A DNA stretch of 7,589 nucleotides from Thermoleophilaceae bacterium. Its GTDB lineage: Bacteria > Actinomycetota > Thermoleophilia > Solirubrobacterales > Thermoleophilaceae. Where the stretch lies: NCBI GenBank assembly GCA_013811765.1, contig JACCUO010000171.1:1-7589 (forward strand), read 5' to 3'. Below the pieces are notes generated by a model. That model worked only from the letters and a program-made list of their open reading frames with translations, had not been told where the DNA came from and ran no database searches. The position numbers and the translations under genes are program-made. Numbering within the stretch: position 1 is the first letter of the stretch; every line of letters begins with the position of its first letter. This document shows, one piece after another, positions 1-6,500 of the stretch.

Positions 1-3000
1 GGCCACCTCATCGCTCGAGCTGGGGATCGACATGGGCGCCGTGGACCTCGTGGTGCAAGTCGAATCGCCCAAGTCCGTGACGGCCGGCCTGCAGCGCATC
101 GGGCGCGCCGGGCACAACGTCGGCGACGTGTCAAAGGGCCGAATCTTCCCCAAATTCCGCGCCGACCTGCTCGAGTGCGCCGTGGTCTGCAAACGGATGC
201 GCTCGGGCGAGATCGAGTCGACCGTGGTCCCGCGGAATCCACTCGACGTGCTCGCGCAACAGATAGTGGCCATGGTCGCCGCGGGAGGAGCGCAGCCGGA
301 TCGCCCGCGGGAGGAGCGCAGCCCGATCGTTGATCGGGCGAGCACCGCACCGATGCTCTCGTCCGGCGAGCACCGCACCGAGAACATCCCCGGCGAGGAG
401 TGGCGCGTCCCCGAGCTCCACGAGACCGTGCGCCGCGCCTACCCCTACGCCGAGCTCTCGCGCGAGCTGCTCGACAGCGTGCTCGACATGCTCGACGGCC
501 GTTACCCCTCCGAGGAGTTTGCCGAGCTACGTCCCCGGATCGTGTGGGACCGAGTGGAGGACACGATCCGGGCCCGCAGGGGCGCTCTCCAACTGGCCGT
601 CACCAACGCGGGCACGATCCCCGACCGTGGCCTCTACGGAGTGCACCTGCCCGACGGCCGGCGCGTGGGCGAGCTGGACGAGGAGATGGTCTATGAGGCG
701 CGCCCGGGGCAGACCTTCCTGCTCGGTGCCTCCACCTGGCGGATCGAGGAGATAACCCGCGACCGCGTGATCGTGACCCCCGCCCCCGGCGCCCCCGGCG
801 CGTTGCCGTTCTGGCGCGGAGATGGAGTGGGAAGGCCGGCCGAGCTGGGGCGGGCGATCGGCGAGTTCTCGCGCTGGGCGGTGGACCGCGAGCCCGCGGA
901 GCTGGCCGCGGACTACGACATGGACGAGCGGGCCGCCACCAACCTCGTGCGCTACCTGCGAGAGCAGCGGGAGGCCACGCGGGTCGTGCCTTCCGACCAG
1001 ACGATCGTGATCGAGCGTTTCCGCGACGAGATCGGCGACTGGCGCCTGTGCGTGCTCTCGCCCTTCGGGGGGCGGGTGCACGCCGCCTGGGGCCTCGCCC
1101 TGTCAGCGCGCATCCGGGACCAGTTCGGCCTCGAGTCCGACGCGATCTGGTCCGACGACGGGATCATCGTGCACCTGCCCGACGCGGATGAGCCACCCGG
1201 CGCCGAGCTCGTGCTCGTCGAGCCGGACGAGATCGAGGACCTCGTGGTGCGCGAGCTCTCCGCCAGCGCCCTCTACGGAGCGCGCTTTCGTGAGAACGCC
1301 GCCCGCGCCCTGCTGCTCCCGCGCGCCTACCCGGGCAGGCGCACGCCCCTGTGGCAGCAGCGCCTGAAAGCGCAGTCGCTGCTCGAGGTGGCCAAGCGCT
1401 ACGGCCAGTTCCCAATCGTGCTCGAGACCTACCGCGAGTGTCTTCGAGACGTCTTCGACCTCGGCGCCCTGCAGGAGCTGCTGCGTGGTCTTCACACGCG
1501 CGAGCTGTCCCTGGTGGAGGTCGAGACCCAGCGCGCGTCGCCGTTTGCCTCCTCCCTGCTGTTCGACTACGTGGCCACGTACATGTATGAGGGCGACACA
1601 CCGAACGCCGAGCGGCGGGCGGCGGCGCTGTCGCTGGACCGGGATCTCCTTCGCGAGCTGCTCGGCCAGGAGGCGCTACGCGACCTGATCGACCCAACTG
1701 CGCTGGACGAGGTCGAGGCCGACCTCCAGCGCCGCAGCGAGCGCACCCGCGCGGCCAACTCGGACTCGCTCCACGACGTGCTGCGGGCGGTGGGTGACCT
1801 GACGGTTGCCGAAGCTCAGGAGCGCTGCCTCCCCGCGGTGTCCGCCGAACGCATGCTCGCCGACCTGGAGTCCGAGCGCCGCGCGGTGGAGATGCGGATC
1901 GGGGGCGAGCAGCGTTTCGTTGCCGCCGAAGACGCCGGCCTTTTCCGCGACGCATTCGGCGCGGTGCCTCCGGGTGGGCTCCCCGACGCCTTTCTCGAGG
2001 AGGTCGAGGACCCGTATGAGCGGCTCGTGCGCCGCTATGCGCGTACGCACGGCCCGTTCACCACGCGCGAGTTGTCGGATCGATACGGCGTGGACGCCGG
2101 TCCGGTGTTGCGCGGGCTCGAGCGGGAAGGAGGCGTGGTACGAGGCGAGCTGCGTCCGGGCGGCACGGAACGGGAGTGGTGTGACGCCGAGGTGCTGCGC
2201 CGGCTTCGCCGAGCCTCGCTTGCCACCCTTCGCAAGGAGGTCGAGCCGGCCGAGCAGCAGGCATTCGCGCGCTACCTGCCGGCCTGGCACGGCGTGGACG
2301 CCTCACCGCCCGGTGGCGCGGGAGTCGACCGTCTGCGCGAAGTGCTGGTGCCGTTGCAGGGCGTGGCACTCGCGCCCGAGGTCTGGGAGCGGGATGTCCT
2401 GCCGCGCAGGACGGGCGCCTACTCCCCCGCGTGGATCGATCAGCTGTGCGCAGCCGGCGAGCTCGTGTGGGTGGGCGGTGGATCGCTCGGGCGCAGCTCG
2501 GGCAAGGTCGCCCTTCTGTTCCGTGAGGATGCCCCCTGGCTGGGGCCGCCTCCCCACAAGGGAAAGCGGCCGGGGACACCGCTGCATGACGCGCTGCGCG
2601 AGCGTCTGGGCGCAGGGGCGTCGTTCTGGTCCGATCTGCTCGCTGACATCGGGGGGACCGAACCGGCGGAGCTCCAGGAAGCGCTCTGGGACCTCGTGTG
2701 GGCGGGCGAGGTGACCAATGATGCCTTCGCGCCCCTGCGGGCACCGCGGCTCTCGCTCGCCCGGGAGGCCCGTAACACGGCCCGCCGCTTCGCGCGCCGC
2801 CGGCGTCCCGGGGCGCCGCAGTTGCAGGGCAGGTGGTCGCTAACCGCGCCACTCTTCAAGGACGCGCCCCCACATGGGCCGCGCATGCGCGCCACCGCAG
2901 AGCTGCTGCTGGAGCGGTACGGGATCGTTACGCGCGAGACCGTGCTGGCCGAGGGCATCCCCGGCGGCTTCTCGACCCTCTACGGCGAGCTGACCAACCT

Positions 3001-3592
3001 CGAGACCCTCGGGACCGCCCGCCGGGGCTACTTCGTCGAGGGCCTCGGTGGCGCCCAGTTCGCACTGCCGGCGGCGATCGAGCGGCTGCGAGCCCTCAAA
3101 GGCCCAGGCACCCCGCAGGGCACAGGCACCCCAGGTGCCACCAGCACCCTGAAGGGCGCAGACGGCCTACGTGCCGGTGAGGCCGCCCGCACACTGGTGC
3201 TCGCTGCCACGGACCCGGCGAACCCCTTCGGGGCAACCCTCCCATGGCCGAGGCGGGAGGACGCCGAGAACGCCCGCCGCCCGAGCCGCGTCCCGGGCGC
3301 ATACGTGGTGACCCTCGACGCGGAGCCGGTGCTCTATCTGGAGCGCGGCGGCAGGGGGCTGCTGCCGCTGCGCAACCTGGAGGGCACGGTCAGTCCCGAG
3401 CACGGCGAGACTCCTGGCGAATGGCTCAGGCAGGCGCTCGAGGCCCTCGCAAAGGAGGTCCGCCGCGGTCGCATCCCACGCCTGCGTCTCGAGCGCTTCG
3501 ACGGTGAGCCCATCCTGGGCACCGCCGCCGGCGCCCTGCTCGTCGAGCTTGGCTTCCGCCAGGGCCCGCGGCGCCTGACGCTCAGTGCCTGA
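1..3592 (+). CDS. lhr: Lhr-type ATP-dependent helicase, 5'-truncated by window
   Basis: Large superfamily 2 helicase of the Lhr family: 3'-to-5' ssDNA translocases that unwind RNA:DNA and DNA duplexes and are linked to DNA-damage responses in mycobacteria. The reading frame is open from base 2, so the gene starts upstream; the Met codon at 32 is internal. Motif V (TSSLELGID, bases 5-31) and motif VI (QRIGRAGH, bases 92-115) are intact; RecA domain 1 with Walker A and DEAH lies outside. Counting from the Met at 32, a winged-helix region follows (about 125-300), then the DEAD/H-associated domain (about 365-545, including YGARFRENAARALLLPR near 415). The rest is the Lhr C-terminal domain, with GGGSLGRSSGKVAL and the RYGIVTRETVLAEGIPGGF block, ending at TGA 3590-3592. 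Structural work on mycobacterial Lhr relates this domain to AlkZ-type glycosylases. About 1196 residues are visible of roughly 1500 expected. Oddities are a repeat-built linker at residues 84-121 and a Gly/Pro/Thr linker at 1024-1042. The downstream nei gene matches the mycobacterial arrangement. Confidence 0.95.
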   Translation, partial: ATSSLELGIDMGAVDLVVQVESPKSVTAGLQRIGRAGHNVGDVSKGRIFPKFRADLLECAVVCKRMRSGEIESTVVPRNPLDVLAQQIVAMVAAGGAQPDRPREERSPIVDRASTAPMLSSGEHRTENIPGEEWRVPELHETVRRAYPYAELSRELLDSVLDMLDGRYPSEEFAELRPRIVWDRVEDTIRARRGALQLAVTNAGTIPDRGLYGVHLPDGRRVGELDEEMVYEARPGQTFLLGASTWRIEEITRDRVIVTPAPGAPGALPFWRGDGVGRPAELGRAIGEFSRWAVDREPAELAADYDMDERAATNLVRYLREQREATRVVPSDQTIVIERFRDEIGDWRLCVLSPFGGRVHAAWGLALSARIRDQFGLESDAIWSDDGIIVHLPDADEPPGAELVLVEPDEIEDLVVRELSASALYGARFRENAARALLLPRAYPGRRTPLWQQRLKAQSLLEVAKRYGQFPIVLETYRECLRDVFDLGALQELLRGLHTRELSLVEVETQRASPFASSLLFDYVATYMYEGDTPNAERRAAALSLDRDLLRELLGQEALRDLIDPTALDEVEADLQRRSERTRAANSDSLHDVLRAVGDLTVAEAQERCLPAVSAERMLADLESERRAVEMRIGGEQRFVAAEDAGLFRDAFGAVPPGGLPDAFLEEVEDPYERLVRRYARTHGPFTTRELSDRYGVDAGPVLRGLEREGGVVRGELRPGGTEREWCDAEVLRRLRRASLATLRKEVEPAEQQAFARYLPAWHGVDASPPGGAGVDRLREVLVPLQGVALAPEVWERDVLPRRTGAYSPAWIDQLCAAGELVWVGGGSLGRSSGKVALLFREDAPWLGPPPHKGKRPGTPLHDALRERLGAGASFWSDLLADIGGTEPAELQEALWDLVWAGEVTNDAFAPLRAPRLSLAREARNTARRFARRRRPGAPQLQGRWSLTAPLFKDAPPHGPRMRATAELLLERYGIVTRETVLAEGIPGGFSTLYGELTNLETLGTARRGYFVEGLGGAQFALPAAIERLRALKGPGTPQGTGTPGATSTLKGADGLRAGEAARTLVLAATDPANPFGATLPWPRREDAENARRPSRVPGAYVVTLDAEPVLYLERGGRGLLPLRNLEGTVSPEHGETPGEWLRQALEALAKEVRRGRIPRLRLERFDGEPILGTAAGALLVELGFRQGPRRLTLSA
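279..330 (+). repeat. 26-bp tandem duplication inside lhr
   Basis: Two adjacent 26-base copies (279-304 and 305-330) differ at only two positions: G298 versus C324, and C304 versus T330. The unit begins CCGCGGGAGGAGCGCAGC. Because 26 is not a multiple of three, the copies are read in different frames and give unrelated peptides (GGAQPD versus REERSPI). The surrounding linker as a whole keeps the lhr frame. This looks like a DNA-level duplication or a repetitive element tolerated at a domain boundary, not a selected protein repeat. Confidence 0.85.
321..339. repeat. Perfect 8-bp inverted repeat, 3-nt loop
   Basis: GCCCGATC (321-328), spacer GTT, then GATCGGGC (332-339): a perfect 8-bp stem with a 3-base loop, overlapping the end of the second 26-bp copy. 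A second, weaker stem follows: GAGCA (340-344) with TGCTC (354-358) around a 9-base loop. Short GC-rich palindromes beside direct repeats are typical of REP-like extragenic elements, but here they lie inside a coding region. No T-run follows, so this is not a terminator. Confidence 0.75.
337..381 (+). repeat. 17-bp direct repeat, 28-bp period, inside lhr
   Basis: GGCGAGCACCGCACCGA occurs identically at 337-353 and 365-381, separated by 11 bases. The 28-base offset again is not a multiple of three, so the copies encode different residues (ASTAP versus EHRTE). With the preceding 26-bp duplication it makes up most of the linker between lhr residues 84 and 121. Confidence 0.8.
3105..3139 (+). repeat. 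18-bp-period repeat coding a Gly/Pro/Thr linker in Lhr
   Basis: CAGGCACCCC occurs at 3105-3114 and again at 3123-3132, a period of exactly six codons. The second copy overlaps a small inverted repeat, GGCACC (3125-3130) and GGTGCC (3134-3139). In the protein this gives GPGTPQ followed by GTGTPG, within a flexible segment at residues 1024-1042. It separates the block ending in LPAAIERLRAL from the block containing VLAATDPANPFG. Unlike the N-terminal insert, the frame is preserved between copies. Confidence 0.6.
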
Positions 3593-3612
3593 GGCAGGCG
3601 AAGGCACCCGAC

Positions 3613-3637
3613 GCCGGGAAGCACCGCGCCTCCCGGC
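3613..3637. other. Intergenic hairpin between lhr and nei
   Basis: GCCGGGA (3613-3619) pairs with TCCCGGC (3631-3637) around an 11-base loop, about 20 bases after the lhr stop codon. There is no T-tract, so this is not a standard intrinsic terminator. It could be an mRNA 3'-end stabiliser or chance in GC-rich DNA. A second 6-bp stem lies just downstream, GGGCAG (3642-3647) with CTGCCC (3656-3661), immediately before the candidate -10 box of nei. Confidence 0.3.
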
Positions 3638-3663
3638 CGGAGGGCAGGACCGTATCTGCCCCC

Positions 3664-3669
3664 TACGAT
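3664..3669 (+). promoter_or_regulatory. Candidate -10 box for leaderless nei
   Basis: TACGAT matches the actinobacterial -10 pattern TANNNT and ends exactly 7 bases before the GTG start of nei. No Shine-Dalgarno sequence precedes that GTG. In actinobacteria, leaderless transcripts usually have the -10 hexamer about this far from a start codon that is also the transcription start. No convincing -35 hexamer is seen near 3641-3646. If real, nei and the following gene can be transcribed independently of lhr. Confidence 0.5.
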
Positions 3670-3676
3670 CCATGAC

Positions 3677-4453
3677 GTGCCCGAGGGCGACACGATCCTG
3701 CACGCCGCGAGAGCTGTGGGCGGGGTGCTGGTGGGAAGCGAGATCCTTGCGATCGAGACCCCCCAGCCACGCCACCTCCATGACCGCTGGCCTGAGCGGC
3801 TGGCCGGCCGAGCCGTTCGCTCGGTCGACTCACACGGCAAGCACCTGTTCGTGCGCTTTGAGGGCGGCCTCACCCTGCACTCGCATCTGCGAATGGGTGG
3901 CAAGTGGGGCGTCTACCGGCGCGGCGAGCGGTGGCGGCGCGCACCGCGCCGCGCCTGGCTTGTCATGCGTACCGCCGAGCACGAGGTGGTGCAATTCGAT
4001 GGTCCTGTCTTGGAGTTGATGACCGAGGCCCGCACACGCTTCGATCAACGGCTCACCGCGCTCGGGCCCGACATCCTCGGAGGCGAGCTCGACGACGCCG
4101 GCTTTGTGCGGAGACTGCGAGCGGCTGACCCGGCCCGTGGCATCGGGGACGCCCTGCTCGACCAGCGCAACGTCGCCGGGATAGGCAACATCTGGAAGTC
4201 GGAGGCCTGCTTTGCGGCGGAGATCGACCCCTGGCGCCGGGTGGCCGATGTGACCGACGAGGAGGCCCTTGGAATCGTCCGCTGCGCGCGCCCGCTGATG
4301 CAGGCCTCTGCCGAGCACGGTGGGGCCAGGAACAAGCCGTGCGTCTACGAACGCGCTGGCAGGCCATGTCCTCGCTGCGGCACGCTCGTCCGCGCTCGCG
4401 GCCAAGGCGAGAACAACCGGACGACCTACTGGTGCCCGGGATGTCAACGGTGA
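3677..4453 (+). CDS. nei: Nei/Fpg-family DNA glycosylase/AP lyase
   Basis: Base-excision repair enzyme of the formamidopyrimidine/endonuclease VIII family: it removes oxidised bases and cleaves the abasic site. The 258-residue protein is complete. After Met removal the catalytic Pro2 and Glu3 are exposed in PEGDT. Lys55 in SHGKHLF is the conserved strand lysine. The helix-two-turn-helix region spans about 140-200 and includes DQRNVAGIGNIWKSE (Asn171, Glu176). A zinc finger closes the protein, with Cys231, Cys234, Cys253 and Cys256, and Arg248 in its hairpin. GTG 3677 is chosen because only it places Pro2-Glu3 at the N-terminus; the ATG at 3672 is out of frame. The PEGDT start and lhr neighbourhood resemble mycobacterial Nei2 more than classic Fpg, but substrate range cannot be read from sequence. 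It overlaps the next gene and may be leaderless. Confidence 0.95.
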   Translation: MPEGDTILHAARAVGGVLVGSEILAIETPQPRHLHDRWPERLAGRAVRSVDSHGKHLFVRFEGGLTLHSHLRMGGKWGVYRRGERWRRAPRRAWLVMRTAEHEVVQFDGPVLELMTEARTRFDQRLTALGPDILGGELDDAGFVRRLRAADPARGIGDALLDQRNVAGIGNIWKSEACFAAEIDPWRRVADVTDEEALGIVRCARPLMQASAEHGGARNKPCVYERAGRPCPRCGTLVRARGQGENNRTTYWCPGCQR

Positions 4454-5142
4454 TCCGCGTCGGGCACAAGGGAGCCGACCACGTGGCACCAGGAAACACG
4501 GTCGAGAGCTTCGAGGCCGCACTGCGCTGTGGCGTGGACATGATCGAATTCGACGTGCTGCCCACGCCGGGCGGGACGCTCGTGCTCGCACATGACCCCG
4601 CCGACGCCCGCGGACGCCGGACGCTCACGCTTGCCGAGGGGCTCGACCACTTCGCCGGAGCGGCCTACGACGGGGTCTCGCTGGACGTGGACCTCAAAGT
4701 GCCCGGCTACGAGCGCGAGGTGGTCGACGGCCTACGTGAGCGCGGCCTGTCCGAACGGGCGCTGATCTCCTCGACCTACCCCGAGAGCCTCGCGCTGGTC
4801 CGCGAGCTGGACCCGGCGCTCGAGCGCGGCTGGTCGGTGCCCCGCGCGACCCGCGACTACACCAAGAGCCTCCTGTACGCGGCGCCCGCGTACGCGCTCC
4901 TGCGCTGGTGGCGCGCCGGACTGCCGGCTCAGGCGGCAAGGGCGCTGGGCCGCGGGGAGTGCGAGGCGCTGATGGCCCACCGCCTGCTCGTGAGCGCCCT
5001 GCTCGTTCAGCGCGTGCACGAGGAGGGCGGGCGCCTGTTCGTGTGGACGGTGGACGACGGAGACGAGATCGAACGGCTCGAGGCACTCGGGGTGGACGGC
5101 GTGATCACCAACGATCCGCGGCTTTTCGCGGAGTACCGGTGA
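4441..5142 (+). CDS. Glycerophosphodiester phosphodiesterase (GDPD)
   Basis: Metal-dependent TIM-barrel phosphodiesterase that splits glycerophosphodiesters into glycerol-3-phosphate and an alcohol, in phospholipid turnover. No signal peptide is seen, so it is probably cytoplasmic. With the ATG at 4441 it has 233 residues. Visible motifs are His9 in VGHKGAD, Glu36 and Asp38 in MIEFDVL, His51-Asp52, the third-strand motif LDVDLK (Asp84, Lys86), and the C-terminal FVWTVDDGDE plus GVDGVITNDP. Three positions depart from the family consensus: HKG for HRG, PGNT for PENT, and DLK for the usual EIK. The segment between HD and DLK is short. The ATG overlaps nei by 13 bases; GTG 4450 would give the classic 4-base GTGA overlap and a protein three residues shorter. 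Both keep the first barrel strand. The overlap implies co-transcription with nei. Confidence 0.9.
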   Translation: MSTVIRVGHKGADHVAPGNTVESFEAALRCGVDMIEFDVLPTPGGTLVLAHDPADARGRRTLTLAEGLDHFAGAAYDGVSLDVDLKVPGYEREVVDGLRERGLSERALISSTYPESLALVRELDPALERGWSVPRATRDYTKSLLYAAPAYALLRWWRAGLPAQAARALGRGECEALMAHRLLVSALLVQRVHEEGGRLFVWTVDDGDEIERLEALGVDGVITNDPRLFAEYR

Positions 5143-5175
5143 ACCCCCGGCTCGGCTGGCAGTGCGAGATGCGAG

Positions 5176-5685
5176 TCAGTGAGAGATGACGCACAGGGCG
5201 TCCGAGCGGCCCGTAGGGGTGCCGCCGATCACGCCCTTGTAGCCGGCCTTCGTAACGCGCCTGGCGCGCCTGGCCACCGCCCACTTCCTGCTCTTTCCCC
5301 GCTGCGTGCGCCACTGGTAGCGCACCACGCCGCGCATCAAGAACCGCGTGCCACTGGGTGGATCGGCGAACTGGAAGCTGTAGCCCCCCTGCACGGACAG
5401 AAAGCCGGCGTTACCAAGGCGGATCCAGGGCGAGGAAGCGCCAGTGGCCATCCAGCGCTTCTTGGAGGCGCTGTACCACTCGGCACTGAAGTGCATGTAC
5501 ACGCGCTGTTTCGCGCTGCCGGCGGGCATGCTGCCGCGGAGGCCGATCACGTTGCGGGCGCCGGGGGCATCACAGACGTTCACCGTGGCCCAGAGGTTTT
5601 CGGCCTGCGCGGCCTGCGCGGTCACCGGAACTGCCAGCACGGCGAGGACCACGATTGGGAGCAGGCGACGCATCACCATGCCCAT
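5176..5685 (-). CDS. Small secreted protein of unknown function
   Basis: The only gene on the minus strand, convergent with the phosphodiesterase gene (33 bases between stops). From the chosen ATG it has 169 residues. A Sec signal peptide is clear: basic Arg6-Arg7, a hydrophobic core LLPIVVLAVLAVPV, and an Ala-X-Ala site (AQA, cleavage after about residue 25 or 28). The mature part is about 140 residues, Trp/Tyr/Arg-rich, probably beta-rich. It has exactly two cysteines, Cys38 in NVCDAPG and Cys165 near the C-terminus, which could form a disulphide joining the ends. Segments such as ATVNVCD, GLRGSMP, FQFADPP and RGVVRYQW resemble an uncharacterised family I associate with Thermoleophilia. Starts at 5694, 5685, 5679 and 5673 all keep the signal; 5685 has a GATGAGG sequence just upstream. 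Function cannot be assigned. Confidence 0.8.
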   Translation of the reverse strand: MGMVMRRLLPIVVLAVLAVPVTAQAAQAENLWATVNVCDAPGARNVIGLRGSMPAGSAKQRVYMHFSAEWYSASKKRWMATGASSPWIRLGNAGFLSVQGGYSFQFADPPSGTRFLMRGVVRYQWRTQRGKSRKWAVARRARRVTKAGYKGVIGGTPTGRSDALCVISH

Positions 5686-5807
5686 CGGCCTCATCGAGGA
5701 TTCGCTTGAGCCCGTGCGTGAAGCGGGGCGCAGGCCGGTCGGCGCCGCAGGCGCGAGGCGGCGCTCGGCTAGGGACGGGGCGCGCTGCGCTGTGTGATCA
5801 TGCATCA
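5686..5807. promoter_or_regulatory. Divergent intergenic region, secreted gene / crp
   Basis: This 122-base gap separates two divergent genes and must hold both promoters unless one is far upstream. A 7-bp inverted repeat, GCGCCGC (5742-5748) and GCGGCGC (5758-5764), sits near its centre. Next to the regulator start is TGAT (5795-5798), five bases, then ATCA (5804-5807), preceded by TG to make TGTGAT. This resembles half-sites of Crp/Fnr operators, but the spacing is one base longer than the standard four. No clear TANNNT -10 box or Shine-Dalgarno site precedes the GTG at 5808. Confidence 0.35.
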
Positions 5808-6500
5808 GTGTCGACCGGAGAGGACACATCGGACCTCTTGGCCAACATCGAGCCGTTCTCGGGACTCGAGCCACGCGAGCTCGAGCAGGTAGCGCAGGTG
5901 GCAGTCCCGAGGAGCTTCGACCGTGGGGAGGTGATCTTCCGCGAGGGGGATGCGGGCGACAGTTGCTATGTGGTCAGAACCGGGTCGGTGAGCCTGCGGC
6001 GCGAGCACATCGACGGCCGAACGCTCGCCCTCTCCGAGCTGCGGCCGGGATCGATGTTCGGCGAGCTCACGATATTCGGCTGCCAGACGCGATCGGCCAC
6101 CGCGGAGGCGCTGGAGGCCACGTCGCTCGTCGCGATTCTCAGCGCGGACTTTCAGCGTGTGATCAGGTCGAGCCCCGACATCGCGCTGAAGATGCTGGAG
6201 GCGCTCGCAAACCGGGTGAGGCGCGCCAACGAGCGGCTGCTGCAGCAGTCCTTCCAAACGGTGGCCGGGAGGGTCGCGAGCACCCTGCTGACCCAGGTCA
6301 TCGCCCGGCAGGCGGAGGGGGCACCCGCCACGCAGGTGCTCGTCCGCGCCACGCAGGCCGAGATCGCCCAGCTGGCGGGCACCTCCAGGGAGAGCGCCAG
6401 CCGCTTCCTCGCCACGCTGGCGCGAGAAGGCGTGGTCGAGCTCGGACGGGGAAAGGTCACGGTGCATGAGCCGGAAAGGCTTCGAGGCTTCATCCAGTGA
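5808..6500 (+). CDS. Crp/Fnr-family transcriptional regulator
   Basis: DNA-binding regulator of 230 residues with standard architecture. The N-terminal cyclic-nucleotide-binding beta-barrel (about 14-125) contains PGSMFGEL and TRSATAEAL. Glu86, Arg95 and Ser96 align with the E. coli CRP residues that hold cAMP phosphate and ribose, so ligand binding is plausible. A long dimerisation helix (about 123-150) follows. The C-terminal winged helix has its helix-turn-helix at about 182-204, TQAEIAQLAGTSRESASRF, with the Arg-Glu-x3-Arg pattern (Arg194, Glu195, Arg199) that reads DNA in CRP. The cysteines (Cys53, Cys92) do not form an Fnr-type iron-sulphur cluster motif. GTG 5808 is chosen because the family begins just before SDLLANIEPFSGL; the upstream frame lacks family sequence. 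The gene overlaps pcm by 35 bases. Confidence 0.92.
   Translation: MSTGEDTSDLLANIEPFSGLEPRELEQVAQVAVPRSFDRGEVIFREGDAGDSCYVVRTGSVSLRREHIDGRTLALSELRPGSMFGELTIFGCQTRSATAEALEATSLVAILSADFQRVIRSSPDIALKMLEALANRVRRANERLLQQSFQTVAGRVASTLLTQVIARQAEGAPATQVLVRATQAEIAQLAGTSRESASRFLATLAREGVVELGRGKVTVHEPERLRGFIQ
6452..6456 (+). promoter_or_regulatory. Shine-Dalgarno site supporting pcm start
   Basis: AAAGG within GGGGAAAGG, 9 bases before the ATG at 6466 and inside the 3' end of the regulator gene. It supports 6466 over the internal ATG at 6526, which would begin at MVERQLRP and remove the short helix that commonly precedes it. Confidence 0.5.

Noticed and set aside
279..381. Short repeats as a CRISPR array
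   Set aside because: Only two copies of each repeat, no spacer-sized unique intervals, located inside a coding frame, and no cas genes.
1164..1955. Long open frame on the minus strand opposite lhr
   Set aside because: Arg/Ala/Pro-rich low-complexity translation with no family resemblance; a by-product of GC-rich DNA opposite a clear lhr frame.
1806..2714. Alternative + strand frame within lhr
   Set aside because: Ser/Arg/Cys-biased shadow translation. The lhr frame continues unbroken with family motifs, so no frameshift or second gene is needed.
3672..3674. ATG just upstream as the nei start
   Set aside because: It is out of frame with the glycosylase; only GTG 3677 gives the Pro2-Glu3 N-terminus required for catalysis.
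4339..4440. N-terminal extension of the phosphodiesterase gene inside nei
   Set aside because: The extension is Arg-rich with no family similarity and lies over conserved nei zinc-finger codons. The barrel starts at VIRVGHKGAD just after the 4441 start.
5143..5175. Bidirectional terminator between the convergent genes
   Set aside because: I found no stable inverted repeat and no T-tract in these 33 bases.
5179..5709. Plus-strand open frame opposite the secreted protein
   Set aside because: His/Ala/Gly-rich shadow with no recognisable features, while the minus strand has a textbook signal peptide and mature domain.
5655..5807. Longer N-terminus for the Crp-type regulator, starting at 5655
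   Set aside because: The added residues are low-complexity, run antisense to the secreted gene's signal peptide, and exceed the usual family length of about 220-230 residues.
5686..5874. Longer N-terminus for the secreted protein, starting at 5874 or 5805
   Set aside because: This would bury the signal peptide about 40 to 60 residues in and run through the divergent promoter region and the regulator start.
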